Source of the DNA: VRUE01 sp963704515
Lineage (GTDB): Bacteria > Actinomycetota > Thermoleophilia > Solirubrobacterales > 70-9
Length of the DNA: 64,000 nucleotides
NCBI GenBank assembly: GCA_963704515.1
Contig: OY969913.1
Coordinates: forward strand, 2,604,001 to 2,668,000
Direction: 5' to 3'
The notes under the pieces are model-generated. The model saw only the letters and a list, made by a program, of their open reading frames with translations, ran no database searches and was not told where the DNA came from. This document shows, one piece after another, positions 46,224 through 54,164 of the stretch (position 1 is its first letter; each line of letters opens with the position of its first letter). A program made the position numbers and the translations under genes.

Positions 46224-46582
46224 TGGAGGCGCCGGGATTCGAACCCGGGTGTCCGGTCGTAGCGCGAAGGTGTCTACAGGTTTAGCCGGCGCTTGATTCT
46301 CGTCGCCCGGGGTCCGCGCCGGCTGGCACTGCGGGAGACAGAGCCCTCTGAGTTGTCCCCTGGCGGACGGGGCGATCCGCCTGGGTGAGCCCGCATTCTG
46401 AAGCCGGCTGCCCTTCCCGCGGGCGGGGAAGGACCGACTCTCATCGCCTAGGTTCTAGCTAGGCGGCGAGGGCGAACTCATGGTCCGCACGTATTGGTTT
46501 TTGCCGGTGTTTAACGAGGCCTCCGGCAACCTCGACCTGCAACCGTTCGCACGGACCGACCAGATCGAAGCCTGTCGCCCCC
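46224..46582 (-). ncRNA. ssrA: Transfer-messenger RNA
   Basis: 359 nt. The 5' end GGGGGCG (46576-46582) pairs with CGCCTCC near the 3' end to form the acceptor stem. The T-arm CCGGG-TTCGAAT-CCCGG and discriminator A complete the tRNA-like part. CCA is not encoded. The messenger segment ends in codons for ADHEFALAA and a TAG at 46459-46461, the degradation tag typical of the family. Its protein partner smpB and RNase R are encoded 3.5-6 kb away, completing the trans-translation set that frees stalled ribosomes. Confidence 0.93.
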
Positions 46583-46627
46583 GTGCTATGTGCGATCGAT
46601 TGTACGCGGTCGGGTAGGAATACAGGG

Positions 46628-48115
46628 GTGGGCGAGCGAACCTTCGACGCAATAGTCCTCGGCGCCGGGGCGCCGGGCGAGGTCTGCGCCGGCCGGCTCG
46701 CCGACGGCGGCATGTCGGTGGCGATCGTCGAGCAACACCTGGTCGGCGGCGAGTGCTCCTACTACGCCTGCATGCCCTCCAAGGCGCTGCTGCGGCCGGG
46801 CGACCTGATCGAGGAGGCGAGGCGCGTGCCCGGCGTCGAGGTCAGCGGCGGCCTCGACCCGCAGGCGGTGCTCGACCGCCGCGACGAGGTGATCCACGAC
46901 CTCGACGACTCCGGCCAACTCCCCTGGCTCGAGCAACGCGGGATCGAGCTCTTCCGCGGCAGCGGCGGGCTCGACGGCGAGCGCCGGGTGCGCGTCGGCG
47001 ACGAGCTGCTGGTCGCCCGGCGGGCGCTGGTCGTCGCCACCGGCAGCGGCGCCGCGATGCCGCCGATCCCGGGCCTCGACTCGGTCGAAGCCTGGAACAA
47101 CCGCGAGGGGACCAACGCCAAGGCCGTCCCCGAGAGCATGGTCGTGCTCGGCGGCGGCCCGGTCGGCTGCGAGCTGTCGCAGGCCTGGTCCTCGCTCGGC
47201 AGCCGCGTGACCCTGGTCGAGGGCGGCCCGCGCCTGCTCTCGCGCGAGGAGCCCTTCGCCGGCGAGGAAGTGACGGAGGCGCTGCGCGAGCGCCACGGGA
47301 TAGACGTGCGAACCGGCGTCAGGGCCACCCGGGTGACCAAGACTGACGCGCATCCGACATCGACCACACCAGAGGGGGGTCAATCTCGGATGCGCGACGG
47401 TGTGAGGGTCGAGCTCGACGACGGCAGCGTCGTCGAGGCGGCGGAGCTGCTGATCGCGGTGGGGCGCAAGCCGCGCACCGCCGAGATCGGATTGGAGACC
47501 GTCGGCATCGAGCCCGGCGAGCGGGACTTCCTCGAAGTCGACGACCGCATGCGCGTCGACGGGAACGATTGGCTCTACGCCGTCGGCGACGTCAACGGCC
47601 GCGCCCTCTTCACCCACATGGGCAAGTACCAGGCCTGGGTCGCGGCCGAGAACGCCCTCGGCCGCCCGGTCGAGGCCCGCGCCGAAGCCATCGGCTCGCC
47701 GCGCGTCACCTTCACCGATCCCCAGGTCGCCGCCGCCGGCAAGACCCTCGACCAGGCCAGAGAAGCCGGCATCCGGGCCCGCGCCGTAGACGTCCCCACC
47801 GACAGCACCGCAGGCGCAAGCTTCCAAGGCAAGGACACCGGCGGAATGAGTCGCCTGGTAATCGACGAGTCCCACCAAACGATCGTCGGCGCAACCTTCA
47901 CCGGCTTCGACACCGCCGACTTCCTACAAGCAGCAATAGTCGCCATAGTCGCCAAGGTCCCCCTCCCAAAGCTCCGCCACGCGATAGCTCCATACCCCTC
48001 CCGCAGCGAGATTCTGGCTAAAGCTCCTGGAGGCCTACGGGCTGTAGGAGAAATGGGCCTCGAAGAGCGGTCCCGGTGGGGGTGGAGCGTCTTGTACTTT
48101 TTCGTCGTGAGCTAA
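46628..48115 (+). CDS. FAD-dependent pyridine nucleotide-disulfide oxidoreductase, dihydrolipoamide dehydrogenase-like
   Basis: A 495-residue flavoprotein. The FAD fold (IVLGAGAPGEVCAGRL) is followed by the redox disulfide Cys43-x4-Cys48 in GGECSYYACMPSKALL. The NAD fold is MVVLGGGPVGCELSQAWSSLG, and WLYAVGDVNGRALFTHMGKYQ is the second FAD motif. The C-terminal dimer interface has HAIAPYPSRSEIL in place of the canonical H-P-T, so the substrate may not be lipoamide. The GTG at 46628 is chosen. Residues about 240-257 come from palindromic element F, and the last about 16 residues plus the stop codon come from element D. Confidence 0.88.
   Translation: MGERTFDAIVLGAGAPGEVCAGRLADGGMSVAIVEQHLVGGECSYYACMPSKALLRPGDLIEEARRVPGVEVSGGLDPQAVLDRRDEVIHDLDDSGQLPWLEQRGIELFRGSGGLDGERRVRVGDELLVARRALVVATGSGAAMPPIPGLDSVEAWNNREGTNAKAVPESMVVLGGGPVGCELSQAWSSLGSRVTLVEGGPRLLSREEPFAGEEVTEALRERHGIDVRTGVRATRVTKTDAHPTSTTPEGGQSRMRDGVRVELDDGSVVEAAELLIAVGRKPRTAEIGLETVGIEPGERDFLEVDDRMRVDGNDWLYAVGDVNGRALFTHMGKYQAWVAAENALGRPVEARAEAIGSPRVTFTDPQVAAAGKTLDQAREAGIRARAVDVPTDSTAGASFQGKDTGGMSRLVIDESHQTIVGATFTGFDTADFLQAAIVAIVAKVPLPKLRHAIAPYPSRSEILAKAPGGLRAVGEMGLEERSRWGWSVLYFFVVS
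47347..47396. repeat. Palindromic element F inside a coding sequence (50 bp)
   Basis: The arms CGCGCATCCGA (47347-47357) and TCGGATGCGCG (47386-47396) are perfect 11-bp inverted repeats around a 28-nt centre. GAC occurs on both sides. It encodes AHPTSTTPEGGQSRM in frame between two strands of the NAD-binding domain, where related enzymes have a short turn. Confidence 0.7.
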
Positions 48116-48176
48116 CGGCGACAGCCCACCAACGATCCACCGAAAAAGTTAAGCGGAACCCCCACCGGGACCGCTC
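48065..48176. repeat. Palindromic element D (112 bp)
   Basis: Perfect 19-bp arms (GAGCGGTCCCGGTGGGGGT at 48065-48083; complement at 48158-48176) surround the same centre as element C: GTACTTTTTCGTCGTGAGC at the same offset, and CCACCGAAAAAGTT. It writes the C-terminus of the oxidoreductase gene and ends 1 nt before the stop codon of the convergent gene at 48178. Confidence 0.85.
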
Positions 48177-48177
48177 G

Positions 48178-49893
48178 TCAGACGCGCGAACGTCTCTTGA
48201 GGTCGTCCAACACGTCTTGAGGGAACCCCGGCACCTCGTCGAGGTCATCGACGGAGTTGAAGCGGCCCAACCGCTCGCGATGGGCAAGCAGCCGGGTGGC
48301 CTGGGTGACGGAGAGGTTCTCGGCGCGCAGCTGCTCGAAGGTGATCGAGTTGAGGTCGATCTCGCCTCCCGGCGATGCGGCGGCAGGCGGTGGTGTGGGC
48401 GCAGGCGGCGGGGCCGGGACCGGCGGCGGAGGTGGCGTCGGCGGCTCAGGGGCGGGCGCGGGCGGTTCGGGCGCCGGGGGCGGGGGTGGAGTCGGCGCGG
48501 GCGCTGGAGGTGGGGTCGGCGCGGGCGGCGGAGTCGGCGGTTCGGGCGCAGGGGACGGCGCGGGCGGTGGCGGGGGGGGCGTTGGCGCGGGGGGCGGCGG
48601 AGGTGTCGGCGGCTCGGGAGTTGGCGCCGCCGGCGCCTGCGGAGGAGACGCAGCGCCGGGGCCGGACTGGACCGCATGGATCACGGCCTGCTCGGCTTCC
48701 GCGGCGCGGCGTTCGGCTTCGCGGGCTCGCTCTTCGGCTTGGGCGACGCTGTCGCGGATCTCGCGCAGGCGGCGCTCGCGCTCGTCCTCCTCGGACTTGA
48801 GCCGGGCGAGGCGCTCGGCCTCGGCGGCGCGCTGCTCGGCCGCCTTGGTGCGCTCTTCGATCTGGCGCAGGCGGTCCTGGGCTTCGCCCATCGCCCGCTC
48901 CTGCGCCTCGCGCTCCTGCTGAAGGCGGTGCTCTGCCGTCTGCAGGTCGGCGCCGGGGGGCGGGACCGGCGACACGGCGCCGATGTCCGGCGAGAGCCGG
49001 CCGGGGGCTTCGCCCTGCAGGCGCTCGGCCTCGGCGATGCGGCGGTCGGCCTCGGCGCGGATGCGCGCCTCCTCGCGCTGGATCTCCTCGACCTTGGCCC
49101 GCACGCGCTCTTCGGCCGCGGCGGGGTCGCCGTAATCGGGGGGCGTCCCGGGCGGCGGCACCGCAGCCGGGGGGACCGGCGGCACGGCCTGCAGGGGCGA
49201 GGGCTCGGGCGTCGCGGCGGGGGGCGGGACGGCGGCCGGGGGGGCCGGCGTCCCCTGCCCGCCGTGCTGAAGCTGTTCGCGCTCCTGGGCCACCTGCGCC
49301 TCGGCCAGCTGGCGCTCGGCCTTCGCCGCTTCCTTGCGCGCCCGGCGGCTGTCGGCGCGACCGCCGCCGGCGGCCGGCTTGCCGCGTCGTTCGTCCCGCT
49401 TCGCGACCCGTTCTTCCTTGCGCTGCTTGGCCGCGGCCTGACGCGACTGGCGGTGCTCCTGACGCGCGGCGCGCTGCTGCTCCCGCGCCTGCTTGCGCTT
49501 CTCCTTGGCGCTCAGCGGCTGGCCGCTCGCGGCCGGCGGCGGTACGCCGGGGGGCGCTGCCGGCGGCGGCGTGGCCGGCATCTCCGTGGTCGCAGCCTGC
49601 GCCGCGGGCGGCGCGCCCGCTGCTGGAAGCGGGGGCGGCGGGGGCGGCGTGACCGGCGTCGCGGCGGCGCCCTCCTTGGCGGCTTTCTCCTTGGCCCGCC
49701 GCTGGCTGACGCTGATCACCAGCAGGAGCACCAGAACCGCGGCGACGAGGCCGGCGACGAAGTACTTGATGTTGTCGCTGACGAAATTCCCGGCGCTGTT
49801 CGGGAACGATTCGGCCTGGGCCTGGGCCGGAACGACCAGGGCCAGCGCGATGAGGGTCACCGCGGACCAAAGCGGGGCAATCCTGGAACGCAT
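48178..49893 (-). CDS. Membrane-anchored Pro-rich coiled-coil protein with C-terminal helix-hairpin-helix
   Basis: A 571-residue protein. A signal peptide (LIALALVVPAQAQA) is followed by a transmembrane helix (YFVAGLVAAVLVLLLVISVS, about 44-63). Next come Lys/Arg/Glu/Ala coiled-coil stretches (KEKRKQAREQQRAARQEHRQ and RIAEAERLQ regions) and a long Pro/Ala/Glu-rich segment of P-x-P-P-x repeats. The last about 60 residues (IDLNSITFEQLRAENLSVTQ, then FNSVDDLDEVPGFPQDVLDDL) form a helix-hairpin-helix of the ComEA kind. ComEA-like HhH domains bind DNA outside the membrane, so a role in DNA handling or envelope organisation is possible. No standard competence genes are adjacent. Just downstream of smpB. 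Confidence 0.7.
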   Translation of the reverse strand: MRSRIAPLWSAVTLIALALVVPAQAQAESFPNSAGNFVSDNIKYFVAGLVAAVLVLLLVISVSQRRAKEKAAKEGAAATPVTPPPPPPLPAAGAPPAAQAATTEMPATPPPAAPPGVPPPAASGQPLSAKEKRKQAREQQRAARQEHRQSRQAAAKQRKEERVAKRDERRGKPAAGGGRADSRRARKEAAKAERQLAEAQVAQEREQLQHGGQGTPAPPAAVPPPAATPEPSPLQAVPPVPPAAVPPPGTPPDYGDPAAAEERVRAKVEEIQREEARIRAEADRRIAEAERLQGEAPGRLSPDIGAVSPVPPPGADLQTAEHRLQQEREAQERAMGEAQDRLRQIEERTKAAEQRAAEAERLARLKSEEDERERRLREIRDSVAQAEERAREAERRAAEAEQAVIHAVQSGPGAASPPQAPAAPTPEPPTPPPPPAPTPPPPPPAPSPAPEPPTPPPAPTPPPAPAPTPPPPPAPEPPAPAPEPPTPPPPPVPAPPPAPTPPPAAASPGGEIDLNSITFEQLRAENLSVTQATRLLAHRERLGRFNSVDDLDEVPGFPQDVLDDLKRRSRV

Positions 49894-49904
49894 CGATCTC
49901 GAAG

Positions 49905-50390
49905 CTACCTCATTCTGCCCTTGAATTCTCGCTCGACTTCGCGCCGCACGTCACGGTCCGCGATGTCACGGCGGCGGTCGCGCCCCTCCTTGCCGCGGGC
50001 GAGCGCCAGCTCGACCTTGGCCCGCGAGTCCTTGAAGTAGATCCGCAGCGGGATCAGGGTCAGGCCCTTCTCCGCCGTCTTGCCGATCAGCCGTTCGATC
50101 TCGCCCCTGTGCAGGAGCAGCTTGCGCGGCCGCTCCGGCTCGTGGTTCTCGCGGCTGGCCGGCTCATACGGCGGGATGTGGAGGTTGCGCAGCCAGACCT
50201 CGCCCTTCTCGACCACCGCGTAGGCGTCGGTCATCTGCGCCTTGCCGCCGCGCAGCGACTTCACCTCGGAGCCCCGCAGGACGATCCCTGCCTCCATCTT
50301 CTCCACCGGTTCGAATTTGTGCCGGGCGCGGCGGTTGGTGGCGACGTCGCCCGAGGCGGGCTCGCGTTTCTTCTTCTGCTTCTTAGCCAT
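49905..50390 (-). CDS. smpB: SsrA-binding protein
   Basis: A 161-residue SmpB. The OB-fold core is visible as NRRARHKFEPVEKMEAGIVL, GSEVKSLRGGKAQMTDAYAVV and LIPLRIYFKDSRAKVELALARGK. The basic C-terminal tail (RRRDIADRDVRREVEREFKG) enters the decoding centre. It delivers tmRNA to stalled ribosomes. It begins with MAKKQKKKREP at the ATG at 50390 and overlaps the end of the RNase R gene by 8 nt, so the two are co-expressed; tmRNA lies 3.5 kb away. Confidence 0.97.
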   Translation of the reverse strand: MAKKQKKKREPASGDVATNRRARHKFEPVEKMEAGIVLRGSEVKSLRGGKAQMTDAYAVVEKGEVWLRNLHIPPYEPASRENHEPERPRKLLLHRGEIERLIGKTAEKGLTLIPLRIYFKDSRAKVELALARGKEGRDRRRDIADRDVRREVEREFKGRMR

Positions 50391-51996
50391 CGAGGCGCTC
50401 CAGGTCGACCCGGCCGCGCGCCGGCTCGACGCCGCTCACGCGGACGGATATCGGATCGCCGAGCCGCAGGGTCGCCTTCGACTCGCCGCCGACCAGGGCG
50501 GTCTCTGCCTCGTTCAGCTCGAAGCGCTCGCGCTCGCCCATCGTCCGCGCCGGGACGAAGCCCTCGTAGACGTCGCCCAGCTCACCGCCGAATCCGACGA
50601 AGGCGCCCGCCCGGATCACGCCCGAGACCTCGCCCTCGAACTCGGTCTCCGCCCCACGCTCGGCCAGCTCGCGCTCGAGCAGATAGGCGGCGCAGACGTC
50701 GTCGGCGTCGCGCTCGATCCGCGCCGACTCGCGCTCGCGCTCGCTGCAGTGCCAGGCGACCTCGCGCGCCTCCGCCGCCCGCGGCGCCTCCTCCCCCTCG
50801 CCCAGCGCGGCAAGCAGCGCCCGGTGCACGAGCAGGTCCGGGTAGCGCCGGATCGGCGAGGTGAAATGGCAGTAGGCCGGGCTGCCCAGCCCGGCGTGGC
50901 CGCTGTTGCGGTCGCTGTACTGAGCCTGCATCAGGGAACGGAGCACGAGCGTTGTATACGCCTCCCGGCCGTGGCCGCGCCGCGCGGCCTCGCGCACCAC
51001 CAGCCTGCTCGCCTCCGCCGCCACCCGTCCCGCCTCGGCCGGCGCCAGCCCCTGGCCCAGCGGCGGAGTCGGCACGCCGAGCGCCCGCAGTTGCTCGACC
51101 ATGCGCTCGACCCGGGCGGGATCGGGCTGCGCGTGGACCCGGTAGACGGCCGGCACCCGCTTGCGCTCGAGCAGCTGCGCCACCGCTTCGTTGGCGAGGA
51201 TCATCAGCCGCTCGATCAGGCGGTGCGACTCGGTCTGCTCGACGCCGCGGGCGCCGGTCACGTTGCCGTCCTCGTCGAAGCGGAACTCGGGCTCGAAGGA
51301 CTCGACCTCGAGGCTGGTCGTACCGCGCCGCTCGCCCAGCGCCGCCGCCGCCTCGCGCGCCTCTGCCAGCGGCTCGGCAACCTCGCCGGGCGGCGCCTCG
51401 CGGCCCGCGAAGACGCGGTCGAGCCGGTCGTAGTCGAGGCGGGCGATCGAGCGGACGCGGCTGCGGTAGAAGCTGGCGGCGCGCTGATCGCCACTTGGGC
51501 TGAGCTCGATCTCGGCGGTCACCGTGAGGCGCTCCACACCGGGCGCCAGGCTGCAGGCGTCCTCGCTCAGCGCCCGCGGCAGCATCGGCTCCACCGCGCC
51601 CGGCACGTAGGTGCTGTTCGCCCGCCGCCGCGCCTCGTGATCGAGTGGCGTCCCCGGCCGCACGTGGGCGGCAACGTCGGCGATGTGGATCCAGAGCCGC
51701 CAGCCGTCCTCCTCGCGCCGCGCCGAGACCGCGTCGTCGAAGTCGCGCGCCGTCGCCGGGTCGACGGTGAAGGTGGGCAGGTCGGTCAGGTCGCGGCGCC
51801 GCGGCTCGCTCGCCTCGGCGGCGTCGGCGGCGCGGCCCGCCTCGACCTCGAGCGCGGCCGGGAAGCCGCGGAACCCGAGCCGCTCGCCGAGCAGCGCGTC
51901 CACGGCCTCGCGCGCATTCCGCGGCTCCTCGCGCCGCCGCGCCGCGCTGCGCCCCCGCTGCCGCTCCCGGTAATAGCGCCAGTCCCGCCGGCTCAC
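50383..51996 (-). CDS. rnr: RNase R-type 3'-5' exoribonuclease, short form
   Basis: A 537-residue RNB-family exonuclease. The catalytic acidic cluster is in FTVDPATARDFDDAVS. HIADVAAHVRPGTPLDHEA and NSTYVPGAVEPMLPRALSE are further RNB signatures, and GSPAYCHFTSPIRRYPDLLVHR is the conserved late motif. A C-terminal S1 domain is present (VSGVIRAGAFVGFGGELGDV). The N-terminal cold-shock domains of E. coli RNase R are absent; only a short Arg-rich start remains. With SmpB and tmRNA it degrades faulty mRNA during ribosome rescue. It starts with the GTG at 51996. Confidence 0.93.
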   Translation of the reverse strand: MSRRDWRYYRERQRGRSAARRREEPRNAREAVDALLGERLGFRGFPAALEVEAGRAADAAEASEPRRRDLTDLPTFTVDPATARDFDDAVSARREEDGWRLWIHIADVAAHVRPGTPLDHEARRRANSTYVPGAVEPMLPRALSEDACSLAPGVERLTVTAEIELSPSGDQRAASFYRSRVRSIARLDYDRLDRVFAGREAPPGEVAEPLAEAREAAAALGERRGTTSLEVESFEPEFRFDEDGNVTGARGVEQTESHRLIERLMILANEAVAQLLERKRVPAVYRVHAQPDPARVERMVEQLRALGVPTPPLGQGLAPAEAGRVAAEASRLVVREAARRGHGREAYTTLVLRSLMQAQYSDRNSGHAGLGSPAYCHFTSPIRRYPDLLVHRALLAALGEGEEAPRAAEAREVAWHCSERERESARIERDADDVCAAYLLERELAERGAETEFEGEVSGVIRAGAFVGFGGELGDVYEGFVPARTMGERERFELNEAETALVGGESKATLRLGDPISVRVSGVEPARGRVDLERLDG

Positions 51997-52008
51997 CGGT
52001 CCCGCCCG

Positions 52009-52055
52009 TTCCGGTGCGCTTTATCCCGCCATAGAGTGAAAAAGGCGCACCGGAA
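52009..52055. repeat. Palindromic element E2 (47 bp)
   Basis: The same 11-bp arms as E1 (TTCCGGTGCGC at 52009-52019; GCGCACCGGAA at 52045-52055) enclose a 25-nt centre beginning TTT and ending AAG. It sits between the CtpA-type protease stop codon and the rnr start, 2 nt from the stop. Confidence 0.85.
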
Positions 52056-52057
52056 GC

Positions 52058-53239
52058 TCATCGTTCGGCGGCCAGGACCGCGAGGGCTCGTTCCAGGGCC
52101 TCGTCCTGGCGGGTGCTCGGGTTGTCCTTGGCCTTCACGTCGGGGTGGACGCCGTGGCTCTTCGCCAGGTTGACGCCCTTCGGGGTGAAGTACTCGCCGA
52201 TCGTCAGCTTCAGTGCGCCGCCGTTGGAGAGGCCGAGCTCCTGCTGGAAGACGCCCTTGCCGTAGGAGCGGGTGCCGACCACCTTGGCGCCCGCGTCGTC
52301 GGCCAGCGCCGCGGTGAGGATCTCCGCCGCCGAGGCCGTGTTGCGGTCGATCAGGACGACGAGCGGCACCGCGGGCAGGTTGTCGCCGACCGTCTTGTAG
52401 ACGGCGTGGCCCTGGGTGCGCGAGTCGGTGGTGACCACGACTTCGTCCTTGGGCAGGAAGATGCTGGCGCTCAGCACCGCCTCCTCGAGCAGGCCGCCGC
52501 CGTTCTCCCGCAGATCGAGGACGACGCCTTCCGCTCCCTTCTTGACCACCCTTTCGACCGCTTCGCGCAGCAGCGCGTGGGCGCCTTCGCTGAAGGAGAG
52601 CAGGCGCACGTAGCCGAGCGTGCGGCCGCCGGCGTGCTTGACGCTGCTGCTCACCACCGGCAGCTGGATCTGCGCCCGGGTGAGCTTCACCTGGCGCGTC
52701 TTGCCGCCGGCGGAGCGCACGCCGATCGTCACCTCGGTCCCTTCCGGCCCCTTGATCTTCTCGGTCGAGACTTCGCTCGGCTCGCCGGCGATCGATTCGC
52801 CTTCGACCGAGACGATCAGGTCGCCGGGCTTGACCCCGGCGCCGTCCGCGGGCGAGTGCGGGAAGACGCTGTCGACGCGCAGGCCCGACTTGACTTCGGA
52901 GACGGTCAGCCCGACCCCGGAGAAGCGGCCCGAGATCTGCTCGTCGAAGCCGGCCAGCGCTTCCGGCGAGAAGTAGTCGGAGAAGCGGTCGCGATGGCGG
53001 CGGCGCAGCTCGCGGACCATCCCCTGCAGCGAGGCATTGGTCAGCTCCGTCTGGCCGACCTTGCGGAAGTAGTTGTCCTCGATCAGTTCGGTCGCTTCGA
53101 GGTTGAGCCCGGCGCCCTCGCCGACCAGCCGGTCACGGAGGAATTCAGGCAGCTTCGAAGGGTGGCCGCCGAGCCAGATCCCGGCGCAGAGAACGACCAG
53201 CAACGCAGCCGCGAGGGCCACGATCGAACGTGCTCTCAC
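52058..53239 (-). CDS. S41-family carboxyl-terminal processing protease
   Basis: A 393-residue secreted protease. An N-terminal signal anchor (SIVALAAALLVVLCAGIWL) precedes a PDZ domain (GVGLTVSEVKSGLRVDSVFP...SPADGAGVKPGDLIVSVEG). The catalytic domain has the Ser in LIDRNTASAAEILTAAL and the Lys in GTRSYGKGVFQQEL. CtpA-type enzymes trim C-termini of envelope proteins and regulate wall hydrolases. It lies directly downstream of ftsX on the same strand (7-nt gap), as in many actinobacteria, so it is likely part of an ftsEX-ctpA operon tied to division and wall turnover. Confidence 0.93.
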   Translation of the reverse strand: MRARSIVALAAALLVVLCAGIWLGGHPSKLPEFLRDRLVGEGAGLNLEATELIEDNYFRKVGQTELTNASLQGMVRELRRRHRDRFSDYFSPEALAGFDEQISGRFSGVGLTVSEVKSGLRVDSVFPHSPADGAGVKPGDLIVSVEGESIAGEPSEVSTEKIKGPEGTEVTIGVRSAGGKTRQVKLTRAQIQLPVVSSSVKHAGGRTLGYVRLLSFSEGAHALLREAVERVVKKGAEGVVLDLRENGGGLLEEAVLSASIFLPKDEVVVTTDSRTQGHAVYKTVGDNLPAVPLVVLIDRNTASAAEILTAALADDAGAKVVGTRSYGKGVFQQELGLSNGGALKLTIGEYFTPKGVNLAKSHGVHPDVKAKDNPSTRQDEALERALAVLAAER

Positions 53240-53246
53240 GACGCGC

Positions 53247-54164
53247 TTACACCTTGAGGAAGCGGCGCAGGGTGACGCCGGAGCCGACCGCCGAGACCAT
53301 CACCGAGGCGCCGAAGAGGATCGCCACCAGCGCCGGGAAGGAGAGCGTGCTGTTGTTCTGGGCCGCGAGGAAGGAGAAGGTGCTGCTCAGCGGGTCGACG
53401 ATCGTGATCTTGCCCAGCCACAGGATCAGTATGGCTATCAGGCCGCCGGCGAAGCCGACCACGACGCCCTCGATCATGAACGGCCAGCGGATGAACCAGC
53501 GGGTCGCGCCGACCAGGCGCATCACCTCGACCTCGCGGCGCCGGGTGTAGATCGAGAGCCGGATCGTGTTGCCGACCAGCATCAGCGAGGCGAGGATCAG
53601 CAGCGCGGTGATCACGCTGAGCACGATCTTCAGGGCGCTGGTCACCTGCTCGATCTGCTGGGACTCCTGCTGGCGGTCGAAGACGTCCTGGATGATCGGC
53701 GAGATCGGTTGCGGCTTGCCGTTCGGCCCGGGCGGCGTGACCGCCGCGCGCACCGAGTCGAGGTTGCTCGCGTCGTCGGCCTTGATCTGGAAGTTGGCGG
53801 GCAGCGGGTTGTCGTGCAGCTGGGCGAGCAGATCTTCGCTCTTGTTCTTGCCGAGGTCCTTTTCGAGTTCGTGCAGAGCCTCGGCCTTGGTGATGAACTT
53901 GACCGAGGAGACGTGCGGGATCTGCTGCAGCTTGCGCTCCAGGCCGGAGATTTCGCCGCGGGTGGCGTCGTCGTAGACGGCGACCCGGAACTCGAGGCTG
54001 TCGCGCACCGATTCGCTCTTCGCCTGGGTCGTCTGGAAGACCGGGATCAGCACGCCGAGCAGGATCACCGTGGTGACCGTGGTGACGATCGCGGCCATCG
54101 TCGGCGCGCCGTTGCGGCGCAGCGCCCGGAAGGCCTCGGCGATGAAGAAGAAGAGTCGTGACAT
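53247..54164 (-). CDS. ftsX: Cell-division ABC transporter permease FtsX
   Basis: A 305-residue membrane protein with the FtsX layout. A short cytoplasmic start (MSRLFFFIAEAFRALRRN) and one helix are followed by an extracellular domain of about 130 residues. Three helices then close the chain, including VLSVITALLILASLMLVGNTI and a loop RREVEVMRLVGATRWFIRWPF that docks FtsE. It transmits ATP-driven movement to periplasmic peptidoglycan hydrolases. Its start codon directly follows the ftsE stop. Confidence 0.96.
   Translation of the reverse strand: MSRLFFFIAEAFRALRRNGAPTMAAIVTTVTTVILLGVLIPVFQTTQAKSESVRDSLEFRVAVYDDATRGEISGLERKLQQIPHVSSVKFITKAEALHELEKDLGKNKSEDLLAQLHDNPLPANFQIKADDASNLDSVRAAVTPPGPNGKPQPISPIIQDVFDRQQESQQIEQVTSALKIVLSVITALLILASLMLVGNTIRLSIYTRRREVEVMRLVGATRWFIRWPFMIEGVVVGFAGGLIAILILWLGKITIVDPLSSTFSFLAAQNNSTLSFPALVAILFGASVMVSAVGSGVTLRRFLKV

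Noticed and set aside
46224..46300. tRNA gene suggested by the TTCGAAT arm
   Set aside because: The matching acceptor strand lies 359 nt away and a tag-coding segment is present, so it is tmRNA.
46455..46652. Alternative tag frame in tmRNA ending in SPSPPS
   Set aside because: The other frame ends in EFALAA followed by a stop, matching known tmRNA tags.
48375..48800. Plus-strand frames over the Pro-rich gene
   Set aside because: They are Gly/Ala/Arg-rich complements of P-x-P-P repeats; the minus-strand protein has signal peptide, helix and HhH.
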